The notes beneath the pieces are model-generated. The model did no database searches, was not told where the DNA came from, and was given only the letters and a program-made list of their open reading frames with translations. From Piscinibacter sp. XHJ-5 (GTDB taxonomy: Bacteria; Pseudomonadota; Gammaproteobacteria; Burkholderiales; Burkholderiaceae_C), in the NCBI RefSeq assembly GCF_029855045.1, contig NZ_CP123228.1:744001-808000 (forward strand): DNA of 64,000 nucleotides, read 5' to 3'. How positions within the stretch are numbered: position 1 is the first letter of the stretch; each line of letters starts with the position of its first letter. The translations under genes were made by a program, and so were the position numbers. Positions 34,901 to 42,527 of this stretch are shown in pieces.

Positions 34901-35581
34901 TACCTCGTCAACGGACTCGGCCACTGCGGCGGCTGCCACACGCCGCGCAACGCACTGGGAGCCGAGCAGGGCGGCACCCGCTACCTCGCCGGCGCCATGG
35001 TCGAAGGGTGGGAAGCGCCGCCGCTCACCGCGCTGAGTCATGCGCCCGTGCCGTGGAGCGAGGACGAGCTGTTCCGCTACCTGCGCTCGGGCGTCACGCG
35101 GCGGCACGGCGTGGCCGCCGGCCCGATGGCCCCGGTGGTGCGCGAGCTGGCGACCGTGCCCGAGGAAGACGTTCGCGCGATGGCGCACTACCTCGCGTCG
35201 TTTCAACCGCCGGCAAACGACGCTGTCGCGCCCGTGGGCGAGGCGTGGCTGGCGCCCGGCGCGGCGCAGCGCCTGTTCACCTCGGCGTGCGGTGCCTGCC
35301 ACCACGACGGCGACGGTCCGGCGACGTTCGGGCCGAACCTTCCGCTCGCACTCAACAGCAACCTGCACAGCCCGCGACCCGACAACCTGCTGCGCGTGAT
35401 CCTCGAAGGCATCCGGGAGCCGGCCACGCGGGAGGTCGGCTTCATGCCGGCCTTTCGCGACGCGCTCGACGATCGTCAGGTCGCGGCGCTGGCGGCTTAC
35501 ATGCGGGCGCGGTTCGCGCCGGGAAAGCCGGCGTGGACCTCGCTGGAGGAGGCGGCAGCGCGTCTGCGAGGCGGTCACTGA
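31994..35581 (+). CDS. nicB: Nicotinate dehydrogenase large subunit with molybdopterin and triheme cytochrome c domains (NicB-like), 1195 aa
   Basis: Residues 1-750 are an aldehyde-oxidase/xanthine-dehydrogenase-type molybdopterin domain (VDLGTGIRTALAQIAAEEL, GESSSVPGTAAIANA). A hydrophobic anchor lies at about 782-800, followed by a cytochrome part with three heme motifs: CAECH (Cys832), CGGCH (Cys978), CGACH (Cys1099). Length and architecture match P. putida NicB, which hydroxylates nicotinate to 6-hydroxynicotinate and gives electrons to the respiratory chain. Heme attachment requires a periplasmic tail. It is the last gene of the transporter-nicotinamidase-dehydrogenase run. Confidence 0.87.
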   Translation: MTRRADTPQSRHDFHAANGVLLVWRMPPPAPPVAPGQPAIVPANPAEGPEILVAVWDDGSVTALHGHVDLGTGIRTALAQIAAEELDVALGCVNMVLGDTARAPNQGATIASASIQIHAVPMRQAAATARAWLLHQAADVLQRPAELLDVRHGVVRVRGEPERRVSYADLLRDRHVEVELRTDAELKPPSEYRVVGQSVPRVDIPAKARGETVFVHDMRLAEMLHGRVVRPPYAGVDAGDFVGRTLEAVDEASIAHLPGIVKVVVIGDFVGVVAQREEQAEAAMRELRVAWKPWPGLRPLDDLEQALRAHPSTPRVLVDEGDVDAALAAAAQPMPRTYVWPYQMHASIGPSCALADWQGDRLTVWAGTQNPHVLRADLSRLTGLADTAIEVVRMEAAGCYGRNSADDVAADAALLARAVGRPVRVQLTREQEHAWEPKGAAQLMQIAGGLNDDGSPAAYDFQTSYPSNGAPTLALLLTGTIAPDGAAYQMGDRTAAPPYDYRALRVTANDMPPILRASWLRGVSALPNSFAHESYIDELATAAGVDPVAYRLRHLKDARAAELVRATADRAGWIVHTQPQQQPVHGDIARGQGFAYARYVHSKFPGFASAFAAWVADVEVNRRTGEVHVSRIVVGHDAGLMVNPAGVQQQVHGNVLQTTSRALKERVRTDPDTHAVASREWGSYPILSFREVPVIEVLLMPRPGEPPLGAGESSSVPGTAAIANAIFDATGVRFRQPPFTPEVVRAALNPLPAPPPAATAPAATASMPADAPWPSGKRWWARAGALAAGVLGLGAAALGWRATIAPIARPDTGIYTTATLERGRQLAALGDCAECHTAPGGIRNAGGRDMPTPFGTVTTTNLTPDIETGIGAWSFAAFQRAMREGVSRDGRHLYPAFPYTAFAKTSDDDLMALYAYLMSQPAVRHEAAPTRLAFPFSVRPLMALWNALYLDPAPMSADPSRSALWNRGAYLVNGLGHCGGCHTPRNALGAEQGGTRYLAGAMVEGWEAPPLTALSHAPVPWSEDELFRYLRSGVTRRHGVAAGPMAPVVRELATVPEEDVRAMAHYLASFQPPANDAVAPVGEAWLAPGAAQRLFTSACGACHHDGDGPATFGPNLPLALNSNLHSPRPDNLLRVILEGIREPATREVGFMPAFRDALDDRQVAALAAYMRARFAPGKPAWTSLEEAAARLRGGH

Positions 35582-35682
35582 GCGCACGTTGCGTCGGCGG
35601 CACTGTCCTTGCCGTTCAGTCCGTTTGGGCGTGAGAATCGCCCGCCTGCCGAACCTCAGGCGTCAACTCAAGGTCGAACTTC

Positions 35683-36039
35683 ATGAACGTGTCAGAACTT
35701 CTTCGATGGCAGTGGGATGGCTATACCCGGTACCACGGCTCGCGGTTCAACCTCCTCCTGCACATCGTCGTGGTGCCGCTCTTTCTTGTCGGCAACGTGG
35801 TGCTGCTGGCAGCGCTCGCGCAGCGCGCATGGCCGGCAGCGCTCGGCGGGGCGGTGGCCATGGTGGTGTCGGTGGCACTGCAGGGCCGCGGTCATCGGGC
35901 GGAGACCCTGCCGCCCGAGCCCTTCACCGGTCCGCTCAACGCGATCTCGCGGATTTTCCTGGAGCAGTGGGTGACCTTCCCCAGGTTCGTGCTGTCCGGC
36001 CACTGGATGAAGGCCTGGCGCCACGCGTCGGCCTCCTGA
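35683..36039 (+). CDS. Mpo1-like (DUF962) membrane protein, 118 aa
   Basis: Contains the DUF962 pattern: YTRYHGSRFNLLLHIVVVPLFLVG with a conserved early His, two transmembrane stretches, GRGHRAE and ISRIFLEQWVTFPRFVLSGHW. The yeast member Mpo1 is an Fe-dependent dioxygenase of 2-hydroxy fatty acids. The His residues in HGSRFNLLLH and GHRAE would fit metal binding, but bacterial function is unproven. AAGG lies about 10 nt before the ATG. It is unrelated to the nicotinate genes as far as I can see. Confidence 0.75.
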   Translation: MNVSELLRWQWDGYTRYHGSRFNLLLHIVVVPLFLVGNVVLLAALAQRAWPAALGGAVAMVVSVALQGRGHRAETLPPEPFTGPLNAISRIFLEQWVTFPRFVLSGHWMKAWRHASAS

Positions 36040-36070
36040 TGCCCACCCTCACGTCCTGCAAGGTCACCTC

Positions 36071-36463
36071 ATGGCACCACCGCTCCTCGGCTTCGACCAC
36101 ATCCACGTCTTCGTGACGGACCGCGCGGCCGCAGAAGCCTGGTACGCCAGCGTGATGGGGCTCGCACGAACGCCTGAACTCGAGTTCTGGACCGAGGACG
36201 GCGGCCCGTTGACGCTGCAGGATCCCGGCAACACGGTTCATATCGCCCTGTTCGAACGGCCCCACCAGAAGAACCGGGCCACCGTTGCGCTGCGCGTCAG
36301 CGCGCAGGCCTTCGCCGAGTGGCGCCGCCACCTCGCCTCGTTTCCGGAAGTCGGCGTGTCCCTGCAAGACCACGCGGTGTCCCTGTCGCTGTACTTCAGC
36401 GACCCGGACGGCAATCCGTACGAGATCACCACCTACGAATACGCAGCGGCAAAGGCGCCTTGA
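36071..36463 (+). CDS. VOC-family (glyoxalase/bleomycin-resistance fold) protein, 130 aa
   Basis: One vicinal-oxygen-chelate domain pair: FDHIHVFVTDRAAAEAWYASVMGL at the start, a conserved His in NTVHIALFE, and the terminal FSDPDGNPYEITTYEY. Conserved His near residue 10, His near 57 and Glu near 118 would form a metal site. Substrate is unknown. It follows the Mpo1-like gene by 31 nt and may be co-transcribed. Confidence 0.82.
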   Translation: MAPPLLGFDHIHVFVTDRAAAEAWYASVMGLARTPELEFWTEDGGPLTLQDPGNTVHIALFERPHQKNRATVALRVSAQAFAEWRRHLASFPEVGVSLQDHAVSLSLYFSDPDGNPYEITTYEYAAAKAP

Positions 36464-36487
36464 CGCCTCGCCGCCGATGCTCTCGCG

Positions 36488-36527
36488 CCCTCACCCCGGC
36501 CCTCTCGCGTTTTCGGGAGACGGGGCC
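36488..36527. repeat. REP-like palindrome overlapping a gene end
   Basis: CCCTCACCCCGGCCCTCTC ... GGGAGACGGGGCC forms an imperfect hairpin of the same family as the doublet at 29922-29991. It lies between convergent genes and encodes the last ~12 residues of the MpaB-like protein (SAPSPENARGPG), suggesting the repeat inserted into or replaced the 3' end. Confidence 0.65.
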
Positions 36528-37438
36528 GAACGGTCGTACAGGAAATCGTCGGGCAGGCCGAGCCGCCGGCAAGCCTGAACCGCCGGACTCGAGGTCATCA
36601 CCAGCCGGTCGCTGGCCTGCGCCAGCGCGATCACGACAGGCCGCTGCCACGATCGCAGGCCGTGCGACTCGTCCAGCCCCAATCGCGTGCGCACCCATGG
36701 CGGCGTGATGTCGACCGCGGCGCGTATCAGCAGCCCTTGCAGGGGCCGCGCCGTCGCCGGCAATGCCGGTGCGTGGCGAAGAATCCGCAGGAAGTCGAAC
36801 ACGATGTCCGACGGCTCCAGCCGCCGCTGCATCGCGGCCAGGAAGTGATCGAGCTCGTCCTGCGAGGTGGGCGCGCCATCCGCGCCATACAGGCGTGCGG
36901 CGGTGCGTCCTTCGGCATAGAGACGATCACGTTCGCGGCGGGCCAGAGGTCGCACGTAGGCGTGCGTTGCCTCGGCGATGCCGAAGGCCGCGGTGGCATG
37001 CACCCAGCGCAGCAGCGTGGGGTCGCTGGCACGGTACGGCTCGCCGGCCGGCGTGACCCCCGCGATGTGCTCGTGCCGACGCACCACCGACGCGATCATC
37101 GCCTCGGTGCGGCTGCGCGGGCCGTAGACCGTCATCATCGCGGCGAGGGCGGTGCGCTGCAGCCGCTCGACGGGCCGCTCGCGAAACGTCGTGTGCTCCC
37201 ACACGCCGGTGCGCACGCGCGGCTCGGCGAGCTCGAGGATCACCGCGGCCACGCCGCCGATGAACAGCGCCGTCGGGTTCTTGAACAGCTGCCACGACAC
37301 CGAATCGGGCGGCACCAGCGCCTGCTCCCACGCCGGCGACTCGAAGGATTCGGGAGCGCTGCCCTGCGGCTGCAGCATCGCGCGCACCGAGGCTTCGATG
37401 CGCCGATGCAGCGGGGCGGGCAGCCACAAGGCGGACAT
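36491..37438 (-). CDS. Oxygenase MpaB family (DUF2236) protein, 315 aa
   Basis: The DUF2236 pattern is evident: SWQLFKNPTALFIGGVAAVILELAEPRVRTGVWEHTTFRERPVERLQRTALAAMMTVYGPR, RRHEHIAGVTPAGEPYRASDPTLLRWVHATAAFG with conserved histidines, then RRERDRLYAEG. Members bind heme b and are related to fungal MpaB and latex-clearing protein Lcp. The substrate here is unknown. The ATG at 37438 is used; a TTG at 37474 is also in frame. The end lies inside a REP-like repeat. It is 51 nt downstream of the Bug receptor gene on the same strand. Confidence 0.82.
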   Translation of the reverse strand: MSALWLPAPLHRRIEASVRAMLQPQGSAPESFESPAWEQALVPPDSVSWQLFKNPTALFIGGVAAVILELAEPRVRTGVWEHTTFRERPVERLQRTALAAMMTVYGPRSRTEAMIASVVRRHEHIAGVTPAGEPYRASDPTLLRWVHATAAFGIAEATHAYVRPLARRERDRLYAEGRTAARLYGADGAPTSQDELDHFLAAMQRRLEPSDIVFDFLRILRHAPALPATARPLQGLLIRAAVDITPPWVRTRLGLDESHGLRSWQRPVVIALAQASDRLVMTSSPAVQACRRLGLPDDFLYDRSAPSPENARGPG

Positions 37439-37489
37439 GCGCCGCAGCGTCGCATGGGCGCGCGCGACGCGCAAGCCATGCCTTCCCGC

Positions 37490-38467
37490 TCAATCCGCCT
37501 CGATCTTCGAGGCCTTCACCACCTGTCCCCAGCGCGCGAGCTCGGCCTTGCTGTACTCCCCGAACTTCTGTGGACCCATGAAGTCCGCGCTCGCGCCCTG
37601 CTCGGCGGCCTTCTGCTGGAAGGACGGCGTGGCCATCACCTTGCGAATCTCTTCGCTGAGCCGGTCGATCACCGGCTGCGGGGTCTTGGCCGGTGCGAAG
37701 ACGCCGAACCATGACGACGCGTCCAGCCGCGGCAAGCCGGCCTCGGCGGCGGTGGGCACGTTCGGCAGCGAGGCGAGCCGGGCGTGGCCCGTCACCGCGA
37801 GCGCTCGCACCTTGCCCTGCTGGATGAACTGCATGAACGGCGGCGGCGTGCCGAAGGTCATGTCGACCTGCGCGCCCAGCAGGTCCTGCAGGGCCGGGCC
37901 GGTGCCCTTGTACGGAATGTGCGTGAGCTGGATGCCGGCCTGCTGCTCGAGCATGGCGCCGGTCACGTGCTGCAGCGAGCCGTTGCCCGACGACGCATAG
38001 GTCAGCTTGCCGGGATTGGCCTTGGCATACGCGACCAGCTCCGCAAGCGTCTTCACCGGCAGGCCCTCGCGCACGACGATCACCTGCGGCGCGCTGAGCA
38101 CGTTGGCGACCGGGCGCAGGTCGTCCGGCGTCCATTGAGCCGCCTGCTTGGTGACGTGCGGCGTGATGACGTGGTAGCCCGAGTACTGCATCAGCAGCGT
38201 GTGTCCATCGGCCTCGGCGCGCTTGACCGCCACCGCGGCCAGGGCGCCGCTGGCGCCGGCGCGGTTGTCGACCACCACCGTCTGCCCCAGCGCCTTGCCC
38301 AGCGGGTCGGCCAGCATGCGCGCGGCGATGTCGGTCGTGCCGCCGGGCGCGGCCGGCACGATCAGCGTGATCGGTTTGCTCGGAAAGCCGCCCTGCGCGG
38401 CAGCCAGGCCGGCGAGGGCCGCCGCCGCGGCGGCGATGGCGATGCGGCGAATGCGATGGGGTTTCAT
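37490..38467 (-). CDS. Tripartite tricarboxylate transporter receptor (Bug/TctC family), 325 aa
   Basis: A periplasmic solute receptor of the expanded Burkholderiales Bug family: signal peptide ending LAAAQ, then FPSKPITLIVPAAPGGTTDIAARMLADPLGKALGQTVVVDNRAGASG, TYASSGNGSLQHVTGAMLEQQAG and HIPYKGTGPALQDLLGAQVDMTF. GGAGACAACCC precedes the ATG. It lies in an operon with HMG-CoA-lyase-like and CaiB genes, 26 nt downstream, so it probably captures an organic acid that those enzymes activate and cleave. No TctA/TctB genes are adjacent, as is common for Bug orphans. Confidence 0.93.
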   Translation of the reverse strand: MKPHRIRRIAIAAAAAALAGLAAAQGGFPSKPITLIVPAAPGGTTDIAARMLADPLGKALGQTVVVDNRAGASGALAAVAVKRAEADGHTLLMQYSGYHVITPHVTKQAAQWTPDDLRPVANVLSAPQVIVVREGLPVKTLAELVAYAKANPGKLTYASSGNGSLQHVTGAMLEQQAGIQLTHIPYKGTGPALQDLLGAQVDMTFGTPPPFMQFIQQGKVRALAVTGHARLASLPNVPTAAEAGLPRLDASSWFGVFAPAKTPQPVIDRLSEEIRKVMATPSFQQKAAEQGASADFMGPQKFGEYSKAELARWGQVVKASKIEAD

Positions 38468-38493
38468 TGGGTTGTCTCCGGTTCTCGGTGGGG

Positions 38494-39456
38494 TCAGGCG
38501 TCGCGCGCGAGCGCTCGCTGGCGAATCTGTTCGAAGTCGGCGGGGCGCGGGTGCAGGTCGAGACGCCGTCCCGCCTTGACGATCTGGCTCGGAATGTCGT
38601 GGCCTATCAGCGAAGGCAGTCGGCGCGCGGCCTCGATGAGCCGCGCCAGGTCGACCCCGGTGGCATGGCCCATCAGCTCGAGCGCATGCACGATGTCCTC
38701 GCTGCAGACATTGCCGGTGGCGCCGGGCGCGTACGGGCAGCCGCCGATGCCGCCGATCGATGCATCGAAACGGTCGGCGCCGGCCTCGATGGCCGCGAGC
38801 ACGTTGGCCAGGCCGAGCCCCCGCGTGTTGTGGAAGTGCAGCGTGAGTTCGGTGTCGGGCCAGCGCTCGCGAAAGGCGCGGGTCAGCGCGGCCACCTGCG
38901 GCGGGTAGGCCATGCCGGTGGTGTCGCACAAGGTCACGCCGCGTGCGCCCAGCCGGTCGATGAAGCGCTCGCACCATGCGAGCACCTCGGCGTCGGGAAC
39001 GTCGCCTTCCATCGGGCAGCCGAAGCTGCACGACAGCGACACGTTGACCGGCACGCCGGCCTGCGTGGCGATGCCGGCGACCTCGCCCAGGCCTGCGAAG
39101 GACTGCTCGCGCGTCATGCGCAGGTTGGCGAGGTTGTGGGTCTCGCTGGCCGACATCACCAGGTTCAGCTCGTCGGCCCGCGATTCGATCGCGCGCTGTG
39201 CGCCGCGCACGTTGGGGACCAGCGCGCTGTACACCACGCCGGGACGCCGCCGGATCTCGCGCAGCACCACCTCGGCATCGCGCAGCGCGGGTATGGCCTG
39301 CGGGGAGACGAAGGCCGTCACCTCGATCTTCGCGAGGCCGGCGTCGGACAGCGCATCGACCAGCGCGATCTTGTCCTCGGTCGGCACGAACGCCGACTCG
39401 ACCTGCAGCCCGTCGCGCGGGCCGACCTCCTGCATGTGAATCCTCTGCCCGCTCAT
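38494..39456 (-). CDS. Hydroxymethylglutaryl-CoA lyase-like aldolase, 320 aa
   Basis: A TIM-barrel DRE-type acyl-CoA lyase: VGPRDGLQVE at the start (Arg-Asp metal and catalytic residues), SASETHNLANL, SLSCSFGCPMEGDV, TLHFHNTRGLGLANVLAAIEAG with the metal His pair, and GGIGGCPYAPGATGNV with the catalytic Cys. It would split a 3-hydroxy-3-methylacyl-CoA such as HMG-CoA or citramalyl-type CoA. The ATG overlaps the CaiB stop as ATGA, so activation by CoA transfer followed by cleavage is likely. The exact substrate is inferred. Confidence 0.87.
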   Translation of the reverse strand: MSGQRIHMQEVGPRDGLQVESAFVPTEDKIALVDALSDAGLAKIEVTAFVSPQAIPALRDAEVVLREIRRRPGVVYSALVPNVRGAQRAIESRADELNLVMSASETHNLANLRMTREQSFAGLGEVAGIATQAGVPVNVSLSCSFGCPMEGDVPDAEVLAWCERFIDRLGARGVTLCDTTGMAYPPQVAALTRAFRERWPDTELTLHFHNTRGLGLANVLAAIEAGADRFDASIGGIGGCPYAPGATGNVCSEDIVHALELMGHATGVDLARLIEAARRLPSLIGHDIPSQIVKAGRRLDLHPRPADFEQIRQRALARDA

Positions 39457-40661
39457 GACACCACCTTTCTGCCGCGCAGCGCGGCAACGTCTTCCACGGA
39501 AAGTCCCAGCTCGCGCAGCACCGCATCGGTGTCGTCGCCCAGCCGCGGTGCCGACGAGCGCACCGTGCCCGGCGTGCCGAGCAGCTTGGGCACGATGCCC
39601 GGCACGTCGACCTCGTAGCCTTCGCGCGTCGACTGCTTCAACAGCATGTCGCGGGCGCGGTAGTGCGGGTCTTCGGCGATGTCCTTCGCGGTGTACACGC
39701 GGCCGGCCGGCACGCGTGCTTCGCCGAGCTGCTGCAGCACGTCGTCCACGGCGCGCACCTGCGTCCATGCTTCGATCGCGCCGTCGATCTCGCTCACGCG
39801 CGCGACGCGTCCCGCGTTGCTGCCCAGCCCGGGGTCGTTGCCCAGGTCATCGCGGCCTATCGTCTGCATCAGGCGCTTGAAGATGCTGTCGCCGTTGCCG
39901 GCCACCAGCACGACGCCGTCGGTGCAGCGGTAGGCGTTGCTCGGCGCGATGCCGGGCAGGGCCGAGCCCGCCGGCTCGCGCACCGCGCCGAAGGCGCTGT
40001 ACTCCGGGAGCAGGCTTTCCATCACGTTGAACACCGCCTCGTGCAGCGCCACGTCGATCACCTGTCCGCGGCCGCCGTTGACCTTGCGGTGGTACAGCGC
40101 GGTCAGCACGCCGATCGTGCCGTGCAGGGCGGCCAGCGTGTCGCCGATGGAAATGCCGCAGCGCACCGGCACGCGGCCGGGCTCGCCGGTGAGGTGGCGC
40201 AAGCCGCCCATCGCTTCGCCGATCGCGCCGAAGCCCGGCAGGTCGCGGTAGGGCCCGGTCTGCCCGTAGCCCGAGATGCGCAGCATGACGAGCCCGGGAT
40301 TCAGCGTCGACAGCTGGTCCCAGCCCAGACCCCAGCCCTCCAGCGTGCCGGGGCGGAAGTTCTCGATCAGCACGTCGGCCTGTGCGATCAGCCGGCGCGC
40401 GATGTCCTGGCCTTCTGCGCTGCGCAGGTCCAGCGCGATGGACCGCTTGTTGCGCGACTGCACCTGCCACCACACCGAGGTGCCGTCCTTGATCAGGCGC
40501 CAGTTGCGCAGCGGGTCGCCCGTGCCGGGCGGCTCGATCTTGATCACGTCGGCACCGAACTCGCCCAGCGTCTTGCCGGCGAAGGGACCGGCGATCAGCT
40601 GTCCCATCTCGATGACGCGCACGCCTTCGAGTGCGCCGGGGGGCATTGCGTCGTTGTGCAT
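39453..40661 (-). CDS. CaiB/BaiF family (type III) CoA-transferase, 402 aa
   Basis: A formyl-CoA-transferase-like fold that moves CoA between acids. Key segments: VRVIEMGQLIAGPFAGKTLGEFGADVIKIEPPGTGDPLR, NKRSIALDLR, ADVLIENFRPGTLEGWGLGWDQL (catalytic Asp normally in the GY/GFGAIGEAMGG region) and ISGYGQTGPY. AGGAGAC precedes the ATG. It heads the operon with the lyase-like and Bug genes, downstream of a LysR gene on the same strand. Confidence 0.92.
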   Translation of the reverse strand: MHNDAMPPGALEGVRVIEMGQLIAGPFAGKTLGEFGADVIKIEPPGTGDPLRNWRLIKDGTSVWWQVQSRNKRSIALDLRSAEGQDIARRLIAQADVLIENFRPGTLEGWGLGWDQLSTLNPGLVMLRISGYGQTGPYRDLPGFGAIGEAMGGLRHLTGEPGRVPVRCGISIGDTLAALHGTIGVLTALYHRKVNGGRGQVIDVALHEAVFNVMESLLPEYSAFGAVREPAGSALPGIAPSNAYRCTDGVVLVAGNGDSIFKRLMQTIGRDDLGNDPGLGSNAGRVARVSEIDGAIEAWTQVRAVDDVLQQLGEARVPAGRVYTAKDIAEDPHYRARDMLLKQSTREGYEVDVPGIVPKLLGTPGTVRSSAPRLGDDTDAVLRELGLSVEDVAALRGRKVVS

Positions 40662-40772
40662 GGATCGGTCTCCTGGGCGATGGAGGGATTGTGGGAACGC
40701 CGGGGGGCGGGCGGAATGATCAGGACGGGAGCGGAGCTTTCGCGGAATGCGAAAGCGCACCGGGCGCAGGCA

Positions 40773-41666
40773 TCACGAGTGCCGCAGATGCTCCAGCAGC
40801 AGCCGCACCGGCCGCTGCAGCGCTCCCATGTCGCGCGCTCCGATGAGCAGCTCGCGCTCGATCCACGCATCGGTGAGGTCGATCTTGCGCAGCCCCATGG
40901 AGCGCAGGTGCGGCTGCACGGCCGCATCCGGCAGCACCGCGATGCCCAGCCCGGCGGCCACCATCTGGCACATCGCGTCGAAGCTGCGCACATGGATGCG
41001 CAGCTTCAGGCGTCGGCCCAGCGCCTCGGCCTCGAGCCCGAGACGCCGCGCCAGGGAGGTGCCCTGCGAGAGGCCGACGAAGTCGTAGTCGGTGGCAGCG
41101 ACGAAGGCGATCTTCCTGCGCCCGGCCAGCGGATGCCCTTGCGGCACGACCAGCACCAGCCGGTCGCGCCGATAGGGGACGGTCTGCAGGCCCAGCGGCG
41201 GCGTGCGGTCGGCGAAGATGCCGATGTCCGCGCGCCCGTCGAGCACCGCCAGCACGACGTCGCTGCTGTTCTGCTCGTCGAGCTCGATGCGGATCGCCGG
41301 ATGCGCGGCCACGAAGGCCGCGAGGTCGGCCGGCAGGAACTGCGTGATGGCCGAGGTATTGGCCCACAGGCGCACCACGCCGACGATGCCCGAGGCATGG
41401 TCCGACAGGTCGGCCGCGAGCTGGTCGACGTCGCTCAGGATGCGCTGCGCGTGGCGATGCAGGGCCTGACCGGCCAGGGTGAGGGTGACGCCTCGCGAAT
41501 GCCGCTCGAACAGCTCGGCGCCGACGGCCGCCTCGAGGTCGGCGACGCGCTTGCTGGCCGCACCCACCGCCAGGTGCGCCAGGCCGGCGCCCTTGCTGAT
41601 GCTGCCGGTGCGCACGATCAGGCTGAACAGCGAGAGCGAAACGAGGTCGAGGCGGTGCAGGTTCAC
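40773..41666 (-). CDS. LysR-family transcriptional regulator, 297 aa
   Basis: An N-terminal HTH (LDLVSLSLFSLIVRTGSISKGAGLAHLAVGAASKRVADLEAAVG) and an effector domain with IGIFADRTPPLGLQTVPYRRDRLVLVVPQGHPLA. It lies 111 nt upstream of the CaiB operon in the same direction and probably controls it. It is followed on its 5' side by the phosphatase-GNAT gene, which stops one base before the LysR start codon. Confidence 0.9.
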   Translation of the reverse strand: MNLHRLDLVSLSLFSLIVRTGSISKGAGLAHLAVGAASKRVADLEAAVGAELFERHSRGVTLTLAGQALHRHAQRILSDVDQLAADLSDHASGIVGVVRLWANTSAITQFLPADLAAFVAAHPAIRIELDEQNSSDVVLAVLDGRADIGIFADRTPPLGLQTVPYRRDRLVLVVPQGHPLAGRRKIAFVAATDYDFVGLSQGTSLARRLGLEAEALGRRLKLRIHVRSFDAMCQMVAAGLGIAVLPDAAVQPHLRSMGLRKIDLTDAWIERELLIGARDMGALQRPVRLLLEHLRHS

Positions 41667-42524
41667 TCAGTGCTCGCGCGGGTACCGGAAGGCTTCGTGG
41701 ATGCGCTCCATGCCCATGCGCTCGTAGAAGCCGACCGCGTCCGGCATCGACGACAGCACGAGGCTGGCCCGGGGCCCGAGCTGGCGTCGGGTTTCCTCGA
41801 GCAGTCCCCTGCCGATGCCCAGGCCCTGGGCCGATTTCGACACCGCCAGTTCCGCCAGGTAGCCGCACCACGAGAAGTCCGTCAGGCAGCGCGCGACGCC
41901 CGCCAGCGGATGGCCGGGCTGCTGCAGTCGCGCGGTGACGATGAGGTTGGCGCCCGCCAGCATCTCCTTCAGCCGCGCCTCGTCGTCGATCGGGCGCGTG
42001 GTGCCCAGGCCGGACTCCACGAGCACGCGGCGGAACTCGGCCACCGACAGTGCCGGCTCCCGGGCATAGACCACGGCGGGGAGGTGGCTGGTCGCGCAAG
42101 CCTCGAGTGCGCGGTCGATGAAGGCTTGCCAGGTGGCGTCAGGCTCCCACACCTGGCGCATCTCGCGCAGTGCGTCCTGCGCAGGCCACCCGAGCCGCAC
42201 GATGCGATGCAGGGCGATGAAGACCGGAACGCGCTTGTTGTGCATGCAGTGGACGAGCGTCTTGCGCTCGCCGGCCTGCTCCATCGCCGCGAAGAAGGCG
42301 GCCAGATCCTCCAGCCGCGGCGCAGCGAACTGCACCGGGATGTGGACGTAGGCCATGCCCAGCGCGCGCACTGTCGCGGCCTCGTCGTGCAGTGCCAGGT
42401 TCACGATGACCTCGAAGCCCGCTTGTGCGAGCGCCGCCAGCTGCGCCTCGGAGGGCTGGCCCGACGTCGCCAGAGTGGCGCCCAGCGGGACGTACCTCAC
42501 GATCGAAGCGAGCGAAGGCTCCAT
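41667..42524 (-). CDS. Fusion protein: DSP-like phosphatase domain plus GNAT acetyltransferase domain, 285 aa
   Basis: Residues 1-135 resemble the tyrosine-phosphatase-like DUF442/beta-lactamase-hydrolase-like family: SGQPSEAQLAALAQAGFEVIVNLALHDE, then VHCMHNKRVPVFIALHR with His92-Cys93 and Arg98, a CX4R loop instead of the classical CX5R. Residues 150-285 are a GNAT domain (LAELAVSKSAQGLGIGRGLLEETRRQLG ... GFYERMGMERI) with the acetyl-CoA loop QGLGIG. Function is unknown. It forms a short minus-strand cluster with the next GNAT (3 nt apart) and a YCII protein. Confidence 0.82.
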   Translation of the reverse strand: MEPSLASIVRYVPLGATLATSGQPSEAQLAALAQAGFEVIVNLALHDEAATVRALGMAYVHIPVQFAAPRLEDLAAFFAAMEQAGERKTLVHCMHNKRVPVFIALHRIVRLGWPAQDALREMRQVWEPDATWQAFIDRALEACATSHLPAVVYAREPALSVAEFRRVLVESGLGTTRPIDDEARLKEMLAGANLIVTARLQQPGHPLAGVARCLTDFSWCGYLAELAVSKSAQGLGIGRGLLEETRRQLGPRASLVLSSMPDAVGFYERMGMERIHEAFRYPREH

Positions 42525-42527
42525 GCG

